A stretch of 64,000 bases of DNA from Alphaproteobacteria bacterium (GCA_030429495.1 JAUIFH010000001.1:124001-188000); one strand, 5' to 3'; shown: positions 27,382 through 36,735, numbered from the stretch's first letter. Program-made: numbers and translations. The notes: generated by a model from the letters alone, not told the origin.

Positions 27382-28125
27382 TCAGCGTCTGACGCCAGCC
27401 ATGACGTAGTTCACGGACAGGTCGCGGTCCGAGATCGACCATTGCCATGTTAGCGGGTTGAAGACGAAACCCTTGCGGTCCACAGGGTCGAGGCCGGACG
27501 CCCGGATATGCCCACCAAGTTCATCCGGCGTGATGAACTTTGCCCAGTCATGGGTGCCCTTTGGCAGCCATCGCATGATCCATTCCGCCCCGACGATTGC
27601 CGCCATGAAGCTTTTGCCGTTGCGGTTGATCGTCGATGCGATGAGCAGTCCCCCGGGTTTCAGCAAATCGCGGCAGGTGGCGAGGAAGGCCTGTGGGTCG
27701 GGAACATGCTCGACAATTTCCATCGCGAGAACGATGTCGAACGCCTCGCCCGCCACCACGAGCGCCTCGGCGGTCGTATGGCGATAGTCGATCGGTAGTC
27801 CCTGCTCCTCGGCGTGAAGCCGTGCGACGGGGATGTTGCCGCCCGCCGCGTCGGCACCGACGACCGCGGCGCCAAGCCGCGCCATCGGCTCTGATAGCAG
27901 TCCGCCGCCGCAGCCGATGTCGAGCAGCCGCAGCCCCGCGAAAGGCCGGGGCTGGGCAAGGTCGCGGTCGAACTCGACCGCGATCTGCCGCGCAATGTAG
28001 TCCAGCCGAACCGGATTCATCATGTGCAAAGGCCGGAACTTGCCGTTCGGGTCCCACCACTCCGCCGCCATCGCCTCGAACTTGGCGATCTCTGTGGGGT
28101 CGACCGTGGTGGCTTCGGGCTGCAT
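27382..28125 (-). CDS. ubiG: ubiquinone biosynthesis O-methyltransferase
   Basis: Carries out both O-methylations of the ubiquinone ring, at the membrane face. The 247 residues have the classic UbiG layout: [23 protein letters not shown] near residue 18, SAM motif [20 protein letters not shown] near residue 66 (shown as [13 protein letters not shown]), and [22 protein letters not shown] before the C-terminus ([18 protein letters not shown]). A GGAGA ribosome site precedes the ATG at 28125. It is divergent from pip; the two share a short region with a palindromic TTATATAA. Confidence 0.95.
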   Translation of the reverse strand: MQPEATTVDPTEIAKFEAMAAEWWDPNGKFRPLHMMNPVRLDYIARQIAVEFDRDLAQPRPFAGLRLLDIGCGGGLLSEPMARLGAAVVGADAAGGNIPVARLHAEEQGLPIDYRHTTAEALVVAGEAFDIVLAMEIVEHVPDPQAFLATCRDLLKPGGLLIASTINRNGKSFMAAIVGAEWIMRWLPKGTHDWAKFITPDELGGHIRASGLDPVDRKGFVFNPLTWQWSISDRDLSVNYVMAGVRR

Positions 28126-28176
28126 AGCGATCTCCGGCTTTTCGTTTCGGACCCGTGGCGGGCGAGGTGTTTTGCG

Positions 28177-28185
28177 TTATATAAT
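28177..28185. promoter_or_regulatory. palindromic TTATATAA between ubiG and pip; likely shared -10 element
   Basis: The 66-base gap between divergent ubiG and pip contains TTATATAA (28177-28184), a perfect palindrome. Reading right, TATAAT (28180-28185) sits 6 bases before the pip ATG, which would put transcription start at or next to that ATG. Reading left, TATATA can serve the ubiG promoter, with a leader of about 45 bases and a normal ribosome site. No good -35 is visible in either direction. Confidence 0.5.
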
Positions 28186-28191
28186 CCATTC

Positions 28192-29160
28192 ATGGACCGG
28201 ATCGCAGGGCAAAAGCGCGCAGCCACATTCCTCTACCCGCAGATCGAACCCTTCGATCAGCGTCTGATGGATGTCGGCGACGGCCATCGCATCTATGTAG
28301 AGCAGTGTGGCAATCCCACGGGCCAGCCGGTCATCGTCCTGCATGGCGGGCCAGGCGGGGGTTGTTCACCCGCGATGCGGCGCTACTTCGATCCTGCGGC
28401 ATACCGCGTGATTCTCTTCGACCAGCGCGGTTGCGGTCGCTCGCGGCCCCATGCCTGCGTTGAGGCGAACACGACGTGGCACCTTGTGGCCGATATCGAA
28501 CGTATCCGGGTCGCGCTGGGCATCGACAACTGGATCATCTTCGGTGGAAGCTGGGGCGCGACGCTTGCCCTGATCTATGCGCAAACCCACCCGGACCGCG
28601 CGCGCCATCTGGTCCTGCGCGGCGTCTTCCTGATGACCGAGGGAGAGCTTGCCTGGTTCTACGGCGGCGGCGCGGGGGCCTTCTGGCCCGACCGCTGGTG
28701 CGATTTCGCGCGGCCCATTCCCGCCGGCGAACAGGACGATTTCATCGCCGCCTATCACCGCAGGCTGTTTTCCGGGGATACGGCCCTTGAAACCCGCTAC
28801 GCGCGAAGCTGGGCAGCCTGGGAAAACGCGCTTGCCAGTATCGACAACGACGGGATCGTGGGCGAGGCGCCGGCCGACTACGCCCGCGCCTTCGCGCGGC
28901 TCGAAAATCACTACTTCCTCAATCGCGGCTTCCTTGAAGAGGATGGTCAGATCCTGCGCGATCTTCCCAAGCTGAAGGACGTACCTGGCGTCATCGTCCA
29001 GGGCCGCTACGACATGATCTGTCCGCCGGTTTCCGCGTGGACCCTTGCGCATAACTGGAAGCGTGCGGAGCTGCGGATGGTGCCCGCTGCGGGCCACGCG
29101 CTGTCGGAGCCCGGCATATCCTCCGAACTCGTGAGGGTGATGGACGGGTTGCGGCAGTGA
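28192..29160 (+). CDS. pip: proline iminopeptidase
   Basis: An alpha/beta hydrolase that releases N-terminal proline from peptides, in the cytosol. The nucleophile is in GGSWGATLAL, the oxyanion region in LHGGPGGG, and the aspartate and histidine close the C-terminal part (histidine in PAAGHALSE). DQRGCGRSRPHA is diagnostic of the family. 322 residues is usual. The ATG at 28192 lies 6 bases behind a perfect TATAAT and has no ribosome site, so the transcript is probably leaderless; a longer frame upstream runs across ubiG and is rejected. Confidence 0.92.
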   Translation: MDRIAGQKRAATFLYPQIEPFDQRLMDVGDGHRIYVEQCGNPTGQPVIVLHGGPGGGCSPAMRRYFDPAAYRVILFDQRGCGRSRPHACVEANTTWHLVADIERIRVALGIDNWIIFGGSWGATLALIYAQTHPDRARHLVLRGVFLMTEGELAWFYGGGAGAFWPDRWCDFARPIPAGEQDDFIAAYHRRLFSGDTALETRYARSWAAWENALASIDNDGIVGEAPADYARAFARLENHYFLNRGFLEEDGQILRDLPKLKDVPGVIVQGRYDMICPPVSAWTLAHNWKRAELRMVPAAGHALSEPGISSELVRVMDGLRQ

Positions 29161-29258
29161 TGCGGGCCACCTGCGGCCGTCCATTGGGTCACGGCAACGA
29201 CATTTGACGCCGCCGCGCCAGTTGCCGAGTGTTGTCGGAGTATGGACGGGAGGGCCGA

Positions 29259-29882
29259 ATGAGCAGCGAAGAAAGACCGAGGATCGAACCGCGCGAGGGC
29301 GGGCCTCTTGTCGTCAAGGGTCTCGATGATCTGCGCGGCGAAGGCGGCGAGGCGCTGGAAACGAAACCGGTGATGGCGCTTTGCCGCTGCGGGCACAGCC
29401 GGAACAAGCCGTTCTGCGACGGAAGTCACAAGGAACATGGCTTCAAGTCGGAGGATGACATCCCGGCGGCAGGCCCCGACCGTCTTATCGAATATGCCGG
29501 GGCGGAGGTCACGGTCACCTACAATCCGCGTCTTTGTTCCCATGCCCGTGAATGCGGTCGTATCGCGGGCAATATCTTCAACCCGGCCGAAAAGCCGTGG
29601 GTCCAGCCCGACAAGGGCAGCCGCGCCGAGGTCGAGGCTGTGATTTCCGCCTGTCCGTCCGGCGCGCTGGCGCTGCTCGGCCCCGAACATCTGGTTCCGA
29701 ACCGGGTCCGGATCGTGGTTGAGAAAGACGGACCCTACCGCGTCCTGAACGTGGATATCGCCGCGCAAACTGCCGCCGAAGGTGCGTCGGCAGAGAAATA
29801 CGTGCTCTGTCGCTGCGGGCTTTCCGGGAACAAGCCCTTTTGCGACGGCTCCCACAGCGACAAGGGCTGGAAAAGCAGCTGA
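29259..29882 (+). CDS. double CDGSH iron-sulfur protein with a central ferredoxin-like segment
   Basis: A 207-residue protein with two full CDGSH motifs: Cys42, Cys44, Cys53 and His57 (CRCGHSRNKPFCDGSH), and Cys184, Cys186, Cys195 and His199 (CRCGLSGNKPFCDGSH). Each would bind a redox-active 2Fe-2S cluster with three cysteines and one histidine, as in mitoNEET-type proteins. Between them lies a divergent 4Fe-4S mono-cluster module (about 95-150) with Cys in LCSHARECGRI and SACPSGAL. It is cytosolic; no leader is visible. AGGG precedes the ATG at 29259. The partner and process are unknown; roles in iron-sulfur or redox metabolism are inferred. Confidence 0.85.
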   Translation: MSSEERPRIEPREGGPLVVKGLDDLRGEGGEALETKPVMALCRCGHSRNKPFCDGSHKEHGFKSEDDIPAAGPDRLIEYAGAEVTVTYNPRLCSHARECGRIAGNIFNPAEKPWVQPDKGSRAEVEAVISACPSGALALLGPEHLVPNRVRIVVEKDGPYRVLNVDIAAQTAAEGASAEKYVLCRCGLSGNKPFCDGSHSDKGWKSS

Positions 29883-29888
29883 CGCCGT

Positions 29889-31283
29889 TCAGCGCGCGAG
29901 CCGTGCCTGATGCGCGGTGACAAGCTGCGCCATGGCGCAGGAGGCAAGCCGCGAGGTGACGCCGTCGGAGCGGCTGGTCAGCACGATCGGCACCCGTGCT
30001 CCAAGGACGATCCCGGCAGCCTCCGCCCCGGCGAGGTGGACAAGCTGCTTGGCGATCATGTTTCCAGCTTCCAGGTCCGGCACCACGAGGATGTCGGCGT
30101 CTCCGGCCACTTCGGATGCGATTCCCTTGGCGGCAGCGGCGCTTTTTGACACCGCATTGTCGAAGGCCAGCGGGCCATCTATGACGCCGCCGGTAATCTG
30201 GCCCCGGTCCAGCATCTTGCAAAGGGCGGCGGCTTCGATCGTCGAAGGCATCTTCGGATAGACGGTCTCCACTGCGGCAAGGACCGCGACCTTCGGCCGT
30301 TCGATCCCGAGCGCATGGGCGAGGTCGATCGCGTTCTGAACGATGTCGCGTTTCGTGTCGAGGTCGGGAAAGATGTTGATCGCCGCGTCGGTGACGAAGA
30401 GCGGTTTGGGATAATGCGGCACGTCAAGCGCGAAGATATGGCTCATCCGCCGCTCCGTCCGCAGCCCCTTATCGCGATCCACGACCGGCGCCATGAGTTC
30501 GTCGGTATGCAGCTTGCCCTTCATCAACACACCGGCCTTGCCCTCGCGGATAAGGGCGACGCCGCGTTCGGCTGCGGCGTGGCTGTGCGGCGCCTCGACG
30601 ATCTCGATCCCGTCAAGGCTTAGCCCGGTTTCCGACGCGACCGCCTCGATCCGCGCGCGCGGGCCGACGAGGACCGGGACGATCATGCCCTGGGATGCCG
30701 CCTCGATCGCGCCGCCGAGCGACAACGCGTCGCAGGGATGGATGACGGCGGTGCGGACTGGCGGCAGGTCGCGAGTCGCGGCAACAAGGTCACGGTAACG
30801 CGCGCCGGGTTCCGGCAGACCCGCTGCCGGCATGACCGCACGGGGCCGCCGGATCTTTTCTGCCGGTGCAATGACGGTTGCCTGCCCGTCGATCACCGTC
30901 GTGCCGTCCTGATTGGTGCAGCGGCATTCGAAGGTGACTTGGCGGCTGGCCGGGTCCTTGGCCGTGACGGTCAGGCGGACATCGACGGTATCGCCCAGCC
31001 CGACCGGATGCCGGAACCGCAGGCTCTGATCAAGGCAGACGGTGCCCGGCCCCGGCAGTTCGGTTCCCAGCACGGCGGAAACAAGCGCCCCGCCCCACAT
31101 ACCGTGGGTGATCGTGCCGTGAAACATCGCGGAGCGTGCGAAGTCGTCATCGACATGGGCCGGGTTCACCTCCGCCGACGTCGCCGCGAACAATGCCACG
31201 TCGCCGGTCTTCAAGGTCCTGACGATTGAGGCCGTGTCACCCACCGCGATTTCGTCGAAGGTTCGGTTCTCGATATATTGCAT
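29889..31283 (-). CDS. bifunctional MaoC hydratase / phosphate acetyltransferase fusion
   Basis: A 464-residue fusion. The N-terminal MaoC hot-dog domain (about 1-140) has FAATSAEVNPAHVDDDFA, including the hydratase aspartate-histidine pair, and the C-terminal PTA/PTB domain (about 170-464) carries MKGKLHTDELM and the KPLFVTDAAINIFPD stretch. The family is annotated as enoyl-CoA hydratase/phosphate acetyltransferase and is often followed by an acetate or propionate kinase and enoyl-ACP reductase; here no such gene is adjacent. The ATG at 31283 gives MQYIENRTFDEI as start. It is the last gene of a leftward run, 94 bases behind the XRE regulator. Confidence 0.88.
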   Translation of the reverse strand: MQYIENRTFDEIAVGDTASIVRTLKTGDVALFAATSAEVNPAHVDDDFARSAMFHGTITHGMWGGALVSAVLGTELPGPGTVCLDQSLRFRHPVGLGDTVDVRLTVTAKDPASRQVTFECRCTNQDGTTVIDGQATVIAPAEKIRRPRAVMPAAGLPEPGARYRDLVAATRDLPPVRTAVIHPCDALSLGGAIEAASQGMIVPVLVGPRARIEAVASETGLSLDGIEIVEAPHSHAAAERGVALIREGKAGVLMKGKLHTDELMAPVVDRDKGLRTERRMSHIFALDVPHYPKPLFVTDAAINIFPDLDTKRDIVQNAIDLAHALGIERPKVAVLAAVETVYPKMPSTIEAAALCKMLDRGQITGGVIDGPLAFDNAVSKSAAAAKGIASEVAGDADILVVPDLEAGNMIAKQLVHLAGAEAAGIVLGARVPIVLTSRSDGVTSRLASCAMAQLVTAHQARLAR

Positions 31284-31377
31284 GCGCGCGCCCTGCCTTT
31301 CGCATCCGCCCAACTGCTAACCGCGCGCACCGCCCGGCGGCCCTGACGCGGATCAACCCGACCGCACCCGCCCACCG

Positions 31378-31995
31378 TCATGCCGGGTTGGCGGAGACCG
31401 TCACGAAGGTCACGCTGTCGGTCGTGACAGACTGAACGCCGTGGCGCAACTGGGCGTCGAAGCTCAGGCAGTCGCCCGGCGACATTTCGAACTCCGTTCC
31501 GCCGCAGGAATAGATGCATGCCCCGTCGATCACGGTGAGGAACACGTAGCCACGTGCGAAATAGCTGGGATGGGTGCCGTTGTCGTCCCGACGCAGCGTG
31601 ACGCGCGCCGCCGAGAACTTCACCGCATTGTCAGCGAACTTGGCGAGCACGCGGTAATCGTGAACGTGATCGGGGGCAAAGCGCTTGGCGGCAAGGCCCT
31701 CGCCCGCCTTGACGAAATGGATGTCGGCGGTCTCGATCGTGTGCTGGAAGAAGGAGATCACCGGAACCGAAAGCGCCCGCGCCAGTGCCTCGAGCGTCGA
31801 GAGCGACGGTGAGACCTGATCATTCTCGATCCGTGAGATCATCGCGGAGGAGATGCCGGAGGCGCGGCCAAGCTCGCGGATCGCAAGCCCGGCCGCGACA
31901 CGGTGCCGGCGCAGCGCCAGCGCCACTGCGCCGCCGGTCCCAAGCGGGTTCCGGAAGTCGACCGTCCGGTCGTCGTCGCCGGCGCGGCCGGTCAT
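31378..31995 (-). CDS. XRE-family regulator with C-terminal cupin domain
   Basis: A 205-residue regulator. Residues about 25-80 form a helix-turn-helix of the XRE type (LRRHRVAAGLAIRELGRASG, ISSAMISRIENDQVSPSL), and residues about 120-205 a cupin barrel that presumably binds a small ligand. Its ATG overlaps the stop of the amidohydrolase gene (ATGA), so translation is probably coupled. The location downstream of the sarcosine oxidase genes suggests control of that unit, but no operator could be identified by eye. Confidence 0.88.
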   Translation of the reverse strand: MTGRAGDDDRTVDFRNPLGTGGAVALALRRHRVAAGLAIRELGRASGISSAMISRIENDQVSPSLSTLEALARALSVPVISFFQHTIETADIHFVKAGEGLAAKRFAPDHVHDYRVLAKFADNAVKFSAARVTLRRDDNGTHPSYFARGYVFLTVIDGACIYSCGGTEFEMSPGDCLSFDAQLRHGVQSVTTDSVTFVTVSANPA

Positions 31996-32984
31996 GCGGT
32001 CAGGCTTTCGATGAGGCCCAGCGCGTTCCCGCCAGCGATCTTCTCCTTGTCCGCGTCGTCGAGGGCGGCGGGGCCGACGGCGCGTGCATAGGGATCGTCG
32101 GTGAAGATGGGATAGTCGGAACCCATGAAGATTCGGTCGGCCCCGTAGAGGCTGACAGCAGCCTCCAGCGCGCGGGGACCGAGCGAAGCGCAGTCGTACC
32201 AGAGCGTGCGGAGCCGACGGGTCGGGAATGGATCGTCCGGGTTGCGGTGACGTGCGATCGCCTCCATCCGCTCCACGATGAACGGGATAGTGCCGCCGAG
32301 ATTGACGATCTGAAAGCTGAGGCGCGGCCATATCTCCTGAATGTCCGACAGGATCAGGGTCAGGACGTTCTGCGAAATCTGCGCCTGAAGCGCGACGGCG
32401 GAGGTTCTGTACTGCACGAAATCGTCGGGGGGCGCCGGCGGCTCCTCCCCCACCCGAAGGCCGGGATGGAGCATGATATGGCAGCCGGTTTCGTTCGCGG
32501 CGGCAAGGATTGGCGCGAGCGTTTTCGCATCGGCGATGGAGTTGACGTAGTTCGACGGCAGGATGATACCGGGCAGGTTCAGTTCACGCCGGATGCGCTG
32601 GACTTCACGGACCGCAAGCTCCGGATCGGCGAGCGGCAGGCCGGCAAGCCCGAAGATGCGGCCGCCGGTGTTGGTTCGCAGCGCCGCGAGGTGGTCGTTG
32701 AAGGCCGCGATCGCGGCGGCAACCTCCGGTCCCGGCAGGACATCGACACCAAGCGCGCCGGGAAACGTCAGAAGCCGGTGCGTCAGACCCTGCGCATCCA
32801 TCTGCGCCAGACCGACGGACAGGTCGAAATAGGCGGGCTTGAACGGAAACTCTCCGTTCATTGCAACCATGCCCTGACTACCGTCGGGGCGATGGCGCAG
32901 ATAGGGCCGCGCATCGCGAGCGTGCAGCATCTCGGCCAGACCGCCGCCATAGAAGTGGGAATGCATGTCGACGCGCGCTGTCAT
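31992..32984 (-). CDS. metal-dependent amidohydrolase (ACMSD-like)
   Basis: A 330-residue amidohydrolase-2 type protein. The metal site is visible as HSH at the N-terminus (MTARVDMHSHFYGGG), a histidine in IMLHPGL, and the aspartate in IFMGSDYPIF. The ACMSD-like fold covers decarboxylases and hydrolases of carboxylic acids such as 2-amino-3-carboxymuconate semialdehyde; which reaction this one catalyses is not evident. A GAGG ribosome site precedes the ATG at 32984. It is 85 bases downstream of soxG on the same strand and coupled to the XRE-cupin gene. Confidence 0.8.
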   Translation of the reverse strand: MTARVDMHSHFYGGGLAEMLHARDARPYLRHRPDGSQGMVAMNGEFPFKPAYFDLSVGLAQMDAQGLTHRLLTFPGALGVDVLPGPEVAAAIAAFNDHLAALRTNTGGRIFGLAGLPLADPELAVREVQRIRRELNLPGIILPSNYVNSIADAKTLAPILAAANETGCHIMLHPGLRVGEEPPAPPDDFVQYRTSAVALQAQISQNVLTLILSDIQEIWPRLSFQIVNLGGTIPFIVERMEAIARHRNPDDPFPTRRLRTLWYDCASLGPRALEAAVSLYGADRIFMGSDYPIFTDDPYARAVGPAALDDADKEKIAGGNALGLIESLTA

Positions 32985-33069
32985 TCGATCCTCACTGCCT
33001 CCTGCGGAGCAGGTTCACGAAGGTTAGACCCGGGTTGGGGCCGGGTTCAACATGGTCGGGGGGGCGCAA

Positions 33070-33567
33070 TCATGCGACCACCCTGTCCAGCATCGCGCCG
33101 AACCAGTCGGAATAACTCCTGTCCACGGCGATCTCGTAGCCCTCACCGATCCGGCGGATCAGGGCCTTCGTCCCGAAGGACTCGGTCCAGCTTGCCGCGT
33201 CCGCCGGAAAGGTGTCGGGATGAAGGTCGAGGGGCGTCGCAACGGCCATCACCGCACCCGCGTCCGGGCCGGTCACCGCGAAGAAGGTGACTGTGTCGGA
33301 CAGGGCGGTCACGCCGATATCCGCCGGGGCATCGTCGGGCCTGAGTTCTTCGGAAAGGCCTGCTTCGGCACCGAGGGGTGCGGATAGCAGCCAATGATCC
33401 GGCCCGGTCCAGATCAGCGTTCGCCCGTCGCGCTCGCTCACGCTGTTCGGTCGTTCAGGGAATGCCGGCAGCGCGTCGCCGCACCAGTCGCCGATGGCCG
33501 ACGGCTCGCCTTGCAGATCGAATAGGGCGCGCAGCGGCAGCTGGGTGATGGTCGCATCGTAGCCCAT
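33070..33567 (-). CDS. soxG: sarcosine oxidase gamma subunit
   Basis: A 165-residue protein that matches the gamma subunit of heterotetrameric sarcosine oxidase, a structural relative of the aminomethyltransferase domain (IGVTALSDTVTFFAVTGPDAGAVM is the recognisable core, shown as LSDTVTFFAVTGPDAG). It sits one base after the stop of soxA. No catalytic residue is expected; it stabilises the complex. The ATG at 33567 was chosen over an upstream in-frame extension that overlaps soxA. Confidence 0.87.
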   Translation of the reverse strand: MGYDATITQLPLRALFDLQGEPSAIGDWCGDALPAFPERPNSVSERDGRTLIWTGPDHWLLSAPLGAEAGLSEELRPDDAPADIGVTALSDTVTFFAVTGPDAGAVMAVATPLDLHPDTFPADAASWTESFGTKALIRRIGEGYEIAVDRSYSDWFGAMLDRVVA

Positions 33568-33568
33568 G

Positions 33569-36484
33569 TCAGGAACGCAGCCTTTCGCCCTCGGGATCGT
33601 GGAAGACTGGCGGGCAGAGCGCCACCTCGATGATGCCGTCCGGCAGGCGCACATACGCGCGGCCACCGATCCGCGCCCGGCCGTCCGTCAGCAGCGCAAG
33701 GCCGACCCAACGGCTCTCGACCACGGACCAGACGCAGGCGGTCACGAATCCCTCGGTCGCTTCCTTGCGTCCTCCGGGCGTCAGCGGCGCGCCTTCCGGT
33801 ATCTGGCGATCGGGGTCGAGCGGCCGGATGCCGACCAGTTCGCGGCGCGGCCTGCCGGCCGAACGGCGCAGCGCGACCGACCGCTTGCCGAGAAAGTCGG
33901 GCTTTTTCTTCGACATGACCCAACCCATGCCAAGGTCGTGGGGGTCGACCGTCCCGTCGACCTCGTGGCCTAGCGAAAGGAAGCCTTTCTCCACCCGCAG
34001 CACATGGTTCGCTTCCGATCCGATTGGTGCGATGCCGTGGGACCTGCCGGCCTCCATGGCCGCCTCCCACAAGGTGGGCAGGTCGCGGGGGCGGACATTG
34101 ACCTCGAACGACAGCTCGCCCGTGAACGAGACACGGACAACCCGCGTCGGCAGGTCGGCGACGGTCCCGTCGCGGAAGGCCATGAACGGAAACGCCCCCT
34201 GCGCTAGGTCGATATCGGTACCCATTGCCGCAAGCACCTCGCGCGCCTTCGGGCCGCAGATGGTGGCATTGGCCCATTGGCTCGTTACGTTGGTGATCCG
34301 CACCTGCCAGTCCGGCCGTTCGATCCGAAGCAGCTTTTCCATGTGCTGCCAGACGGCATCGGCATTGCCGGTCGAGGTGGAGACGAGGAACCGGTCCTCT
34401 GCCAGCCGGAATGACACGCCGTCGTCGAGGATCATTCCGTCATCGGTCAGCATGAGGCCGTAGCGGCCGTTGCCAGCCGTCAGGCTGGACATGACATTGG
34501 TGTAGATCCAGTCGAGGAAACGGCCCGCATCGCGGCCCTTCACCTCGTATTTGCCCAGTGGGCTGCCGTCGTAGATACCGACGCCTTCCCGTACGGTCCG
34601 CGCCTCGCGGTTCACGCTGTCCTGAAAACTTTCGCCGGGGCGGGGATAATAGCCGGGCCGCCGCCAGCGCGCGCCCGCCTCATACATCACCGCGCCGTGG
34701 TCCTTATGCCACCCGGTAAGCGGCGTGTGGCGGTAGGGCAGGACGACAGGCCCTGCCCGCCGCCCGGCAATGGCGCCGAAATCGACCGGCGTATAGGGCG
34801 GGCGGAAAGTCGTGACGCCGACCTCGCCGGGTGTCTTTCCCTGCCGCTCGGCCACCGCGCCGATGATGTTCACGTTGCCCGTCTTGCCCTGATCGATCCC
34901 CATTCCGCCGGTCGTGTACCGCTTCACATGCTCGATATTGGAGTAGCCCTCGCGCAGCGCCAGTTCGATATCGGCCACTGTCACGTCATTCTGGACATCA
35001 AGGAAGCTCTTCGCCGCCGCGCCCGGCGCGGTCCAGAGCGGTGCGACCGTATAGGGCGTATCGACCGCTTCCGGCAGCGCCGGCATGGCGGCCGCACGCC
35101 CAAGCGCCGCCACCGCGGCAAGCGCCCGTGCCGCGCCTTCGGCCAACGCGGCCCCGAGGGTCATTGCGCCGTTCGCCGCGCCAGCGGCCAGCACCGCCTG
35201 GGCGGCGTCGCCCGGCACGAAGCTTGCCAGCCGTTCGTCCCAGACGATACGGCTTCGCGATTGCGAGTAGAGATGGACCGCCGGGTTCCATCCGCCTGAG
35301 ACGGCGAGAAGATCGCAATCGATGCGCCTGCCCGCCACCGTTACCGCCCGAAGGCCACGCCGACCATGGACCTTTCCGACGGTATGCCCGGCAAGGATCT
35401 CCATCCCCGGCACCAGCGCGCGGGCGTGGTCGGGGACGGAATCGCGGCTGTCGATGATGGCGGCGACGTCAATTCCGGCGCGGGCCATGTCGGCCGCTGC
35501 GGCATAGACGCTGTCATTGTTGGTGAAGACCGCCGCCCGCTGGCCGGACCGGACGGCCCAGCGGTTGACATAGGCCTGCACCGCCGAGGCGAGCATGACG
35601 CCCGGGCGGTCGTTACCCTCGAACACCATCATCCGCTCGATCGCGCCGGTTGCGGTGATGACCTGGCCGGCACGCACCCGCCAGCTTCGGCCGCTCAGAG
35701 ACGAATTCTCCGGCGACCGTTCATGCACCATCAACAGGTTGTGCTCGCGGTAGGCCCAGACGGTGGCGTTCTGGAGATGGATGACATTGTCCATCGCGGA
35801 CAGTTCGGCGACCGCCGCCGCGACCCAGCCCATCGCGGGTTGATCGCCGATGGAGAGGCGGCGGTTCAGAAGTGATCCGCCCGCTTCTGCGCCTTCGTCC
35901 ACGATCATCACGCGCGCGCCCGCGCGCCCGGCGACAAGCGCCGCCATCAATCCCGCAGGCCCAGCCCCTGCGATCAGCAGGTCGGTGTGGGCATGGCGCG
36001 CCTCGTACCCGTCGTTCGAAGACTCCCGCGGCGCGCCCGCCAGCCCCGCGGCCTTGCGGATCGAGGGCTCGTACAGGTGCCAGTCGGGCCATTTGAAGGT
36101 CTTGTAGTAGAACCCCGCCGGGATGAATCGGGCGAGGGCCTGATTGACCGCACCAAGGTCGAAACTGGCCGAGGGCCAGGCATTGACCGACCGTGCCACC
36201 AGCCCGTCCGTCAGGCGCACCGTGGTGGCGGGCCGGTTGCCCGAGGCAAGATCGCCCTCAAGCTCCACCAGCGTCGCGGGTTCCTCTGGCCCCGCGCCCA
36301 TCACGCCGCGCGGCCGGTGATACTTGAAGCTTCGCGCGGTTATCCGCACGCGGTTTGCAAGCAGCGCTGAGGCCAGCGTGTCACCCTCGAAGCCGGTATA
36401 GGCGCGTCCGTCGAAACGGAACTGCAAGGGTCGCGACCGGTCTATGCGGCCGCCTTCGGGCAAACGTCCCGGTTCAGCCGCCAT
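33569..36484 (-). CDS. soxA: sarcosine oxidase alpha subunit
   Basis: The large subunit (971 residues) of the four-subunit enzyme that demethylates sarcosine to glycine, giving 5,10-methylene-tetrahydrofolate and hydrogen peroxide. Residues about 160-560 hold a NAD-binding Rossmann module (LLIAGAGPAGLMAALVAGRA; the glycines are in GAGPAG), and the C-terminal 400 residues form the folate-binding GcvT-like domain (from about AKYEVKG to the end). The ATG at 36484 lies inside the end of soxD (11-base overlap). Order B-D-A-G agrees with characterised operons. This enzyme is unrelated to the sulfur-oxidising sox genes despite the name. Confidence 0.94.
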   Translation of the reverse strand: MAAEPGRLPEGGRIDRSRPLQFRFDGRAYTGFEGDTLASALLANRVRITARSFKYHRPRGVMGAGPEEPATLVELEGDLASGNRPATTVRLTDGLVARSVNAWPSASFDLGAVNQALARFIPAGFYYKTFKWPDWHLYEPSIRKAAGLAGAPRESSNDGYEARHAHTDLLIAGAGPAGLMAALVAGRAGARVMIVDEGAEAGGSLLNRRLSIGDQPAMGWVAAAVAELSAMDNVIHLQNATVWAYREHNLLMVHERSPENSSLSGRSWRVRAGQVITATGAIERMMVFEGNDRPGVMLASAVQAYVNRWAVRSGQRAAVFTNNDSVYAAAADMARAGIDVAAIIDSRDSVPDHARALVPGMEILAGHTVGKVHGRRGLRAVTVAGRRIDCDLLAVSGGWNPAVHLYSQSRSRIVWDERLASFVPGDAAQAVLAAGAANGAMTLGAALAEGAARALAAVAALGRAAAMPALPEAVDTPYTVAPLWTAPGAAAKSFLDVQNDVTVADIELALREGYSNIEHVKRYTTGGMGIDQGKTGNVNIIGAVAERQGKTPGEVGVTTFRPPYTPVDFGAIAGRRAGPVVLPYRHTPLTGWHKDHGAVMYEAGARWRRPGYYPRPGESFQDSVNREARTVREGVGIYDGSPLGKYEVKGRDAGRFLDWIYTNVMSSLTAGNGRYGLMLTDDGMILDDGVSFRLAEDRFLVSTSTGNADAVWQHMEKLLRIERPDWQVRITNVTSQWANATICGPKAREVLAAMGTDIDLAQGAFPFMAFRDGTVADLPTRVVRVSFTGELSFEVNVRPRDLPTLWEAAMEAGRSHGIAPIGSEANHVLRVEKGFLSLGHEVDGTVDPHDLGMGWVMSKKKPDFLGKRSVALRRSAGRPRRELVGIRPLDPDRQIPEGAPLTPGGRKEATEGFVTACVWSVVESRWVGLALLTDGRARIGGRAYVRLPDGIIEVALCPPVFHDPEGERLRS

Positions 36485-36731
36485 GACGTACCTCCGCGAT
36501 TGCATGGGTCACGGTATCGCGGCGGATCGTCAGCCATGATCCGCAGCCCCTGAGGTGCCACCAGCGCTCCTCCACCGGTCCCATCGGATTGGGCGGTACA
36601 GTGAGGTGGTCGACCCAGTGGGCATCGTCCAGCGCCGAGGGATCGGCGGGCCGTGCGGGCATCGCCGGGCCGCCATAGACGAATTCGCTTTCGTTGCGTT
36701 TGCCGCAGAAGGGGCAGTCGATCAGAAGCAT
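36474..36731 (-). CDS. soxD: sarcosine oxidase delta subunit
   Basis: An 85-residue zinc-binding subunit. The zinc ligands are recognisable as C-x2-C in IDCPFCGKRNE with a later cysteine and histidine in HLRGCGSW. Length and EFVYGG pattern agree with the known delta subunits. It lies between soxB (4 bases upstream) and soxA (overlapping by 11 bases) and must be translated with them for complex assembly. Confidence 0.92.
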   Translation of the reverse strand: MLLIDCPFCGKRNESEFVYGGPAMPARPADPSALDDAHWVDHLTVPPNPMGPVEERWWHLRGCGSWLTIRRDTVTHAIAEVRHGG

Positions 36732-36735
36732 TGCT

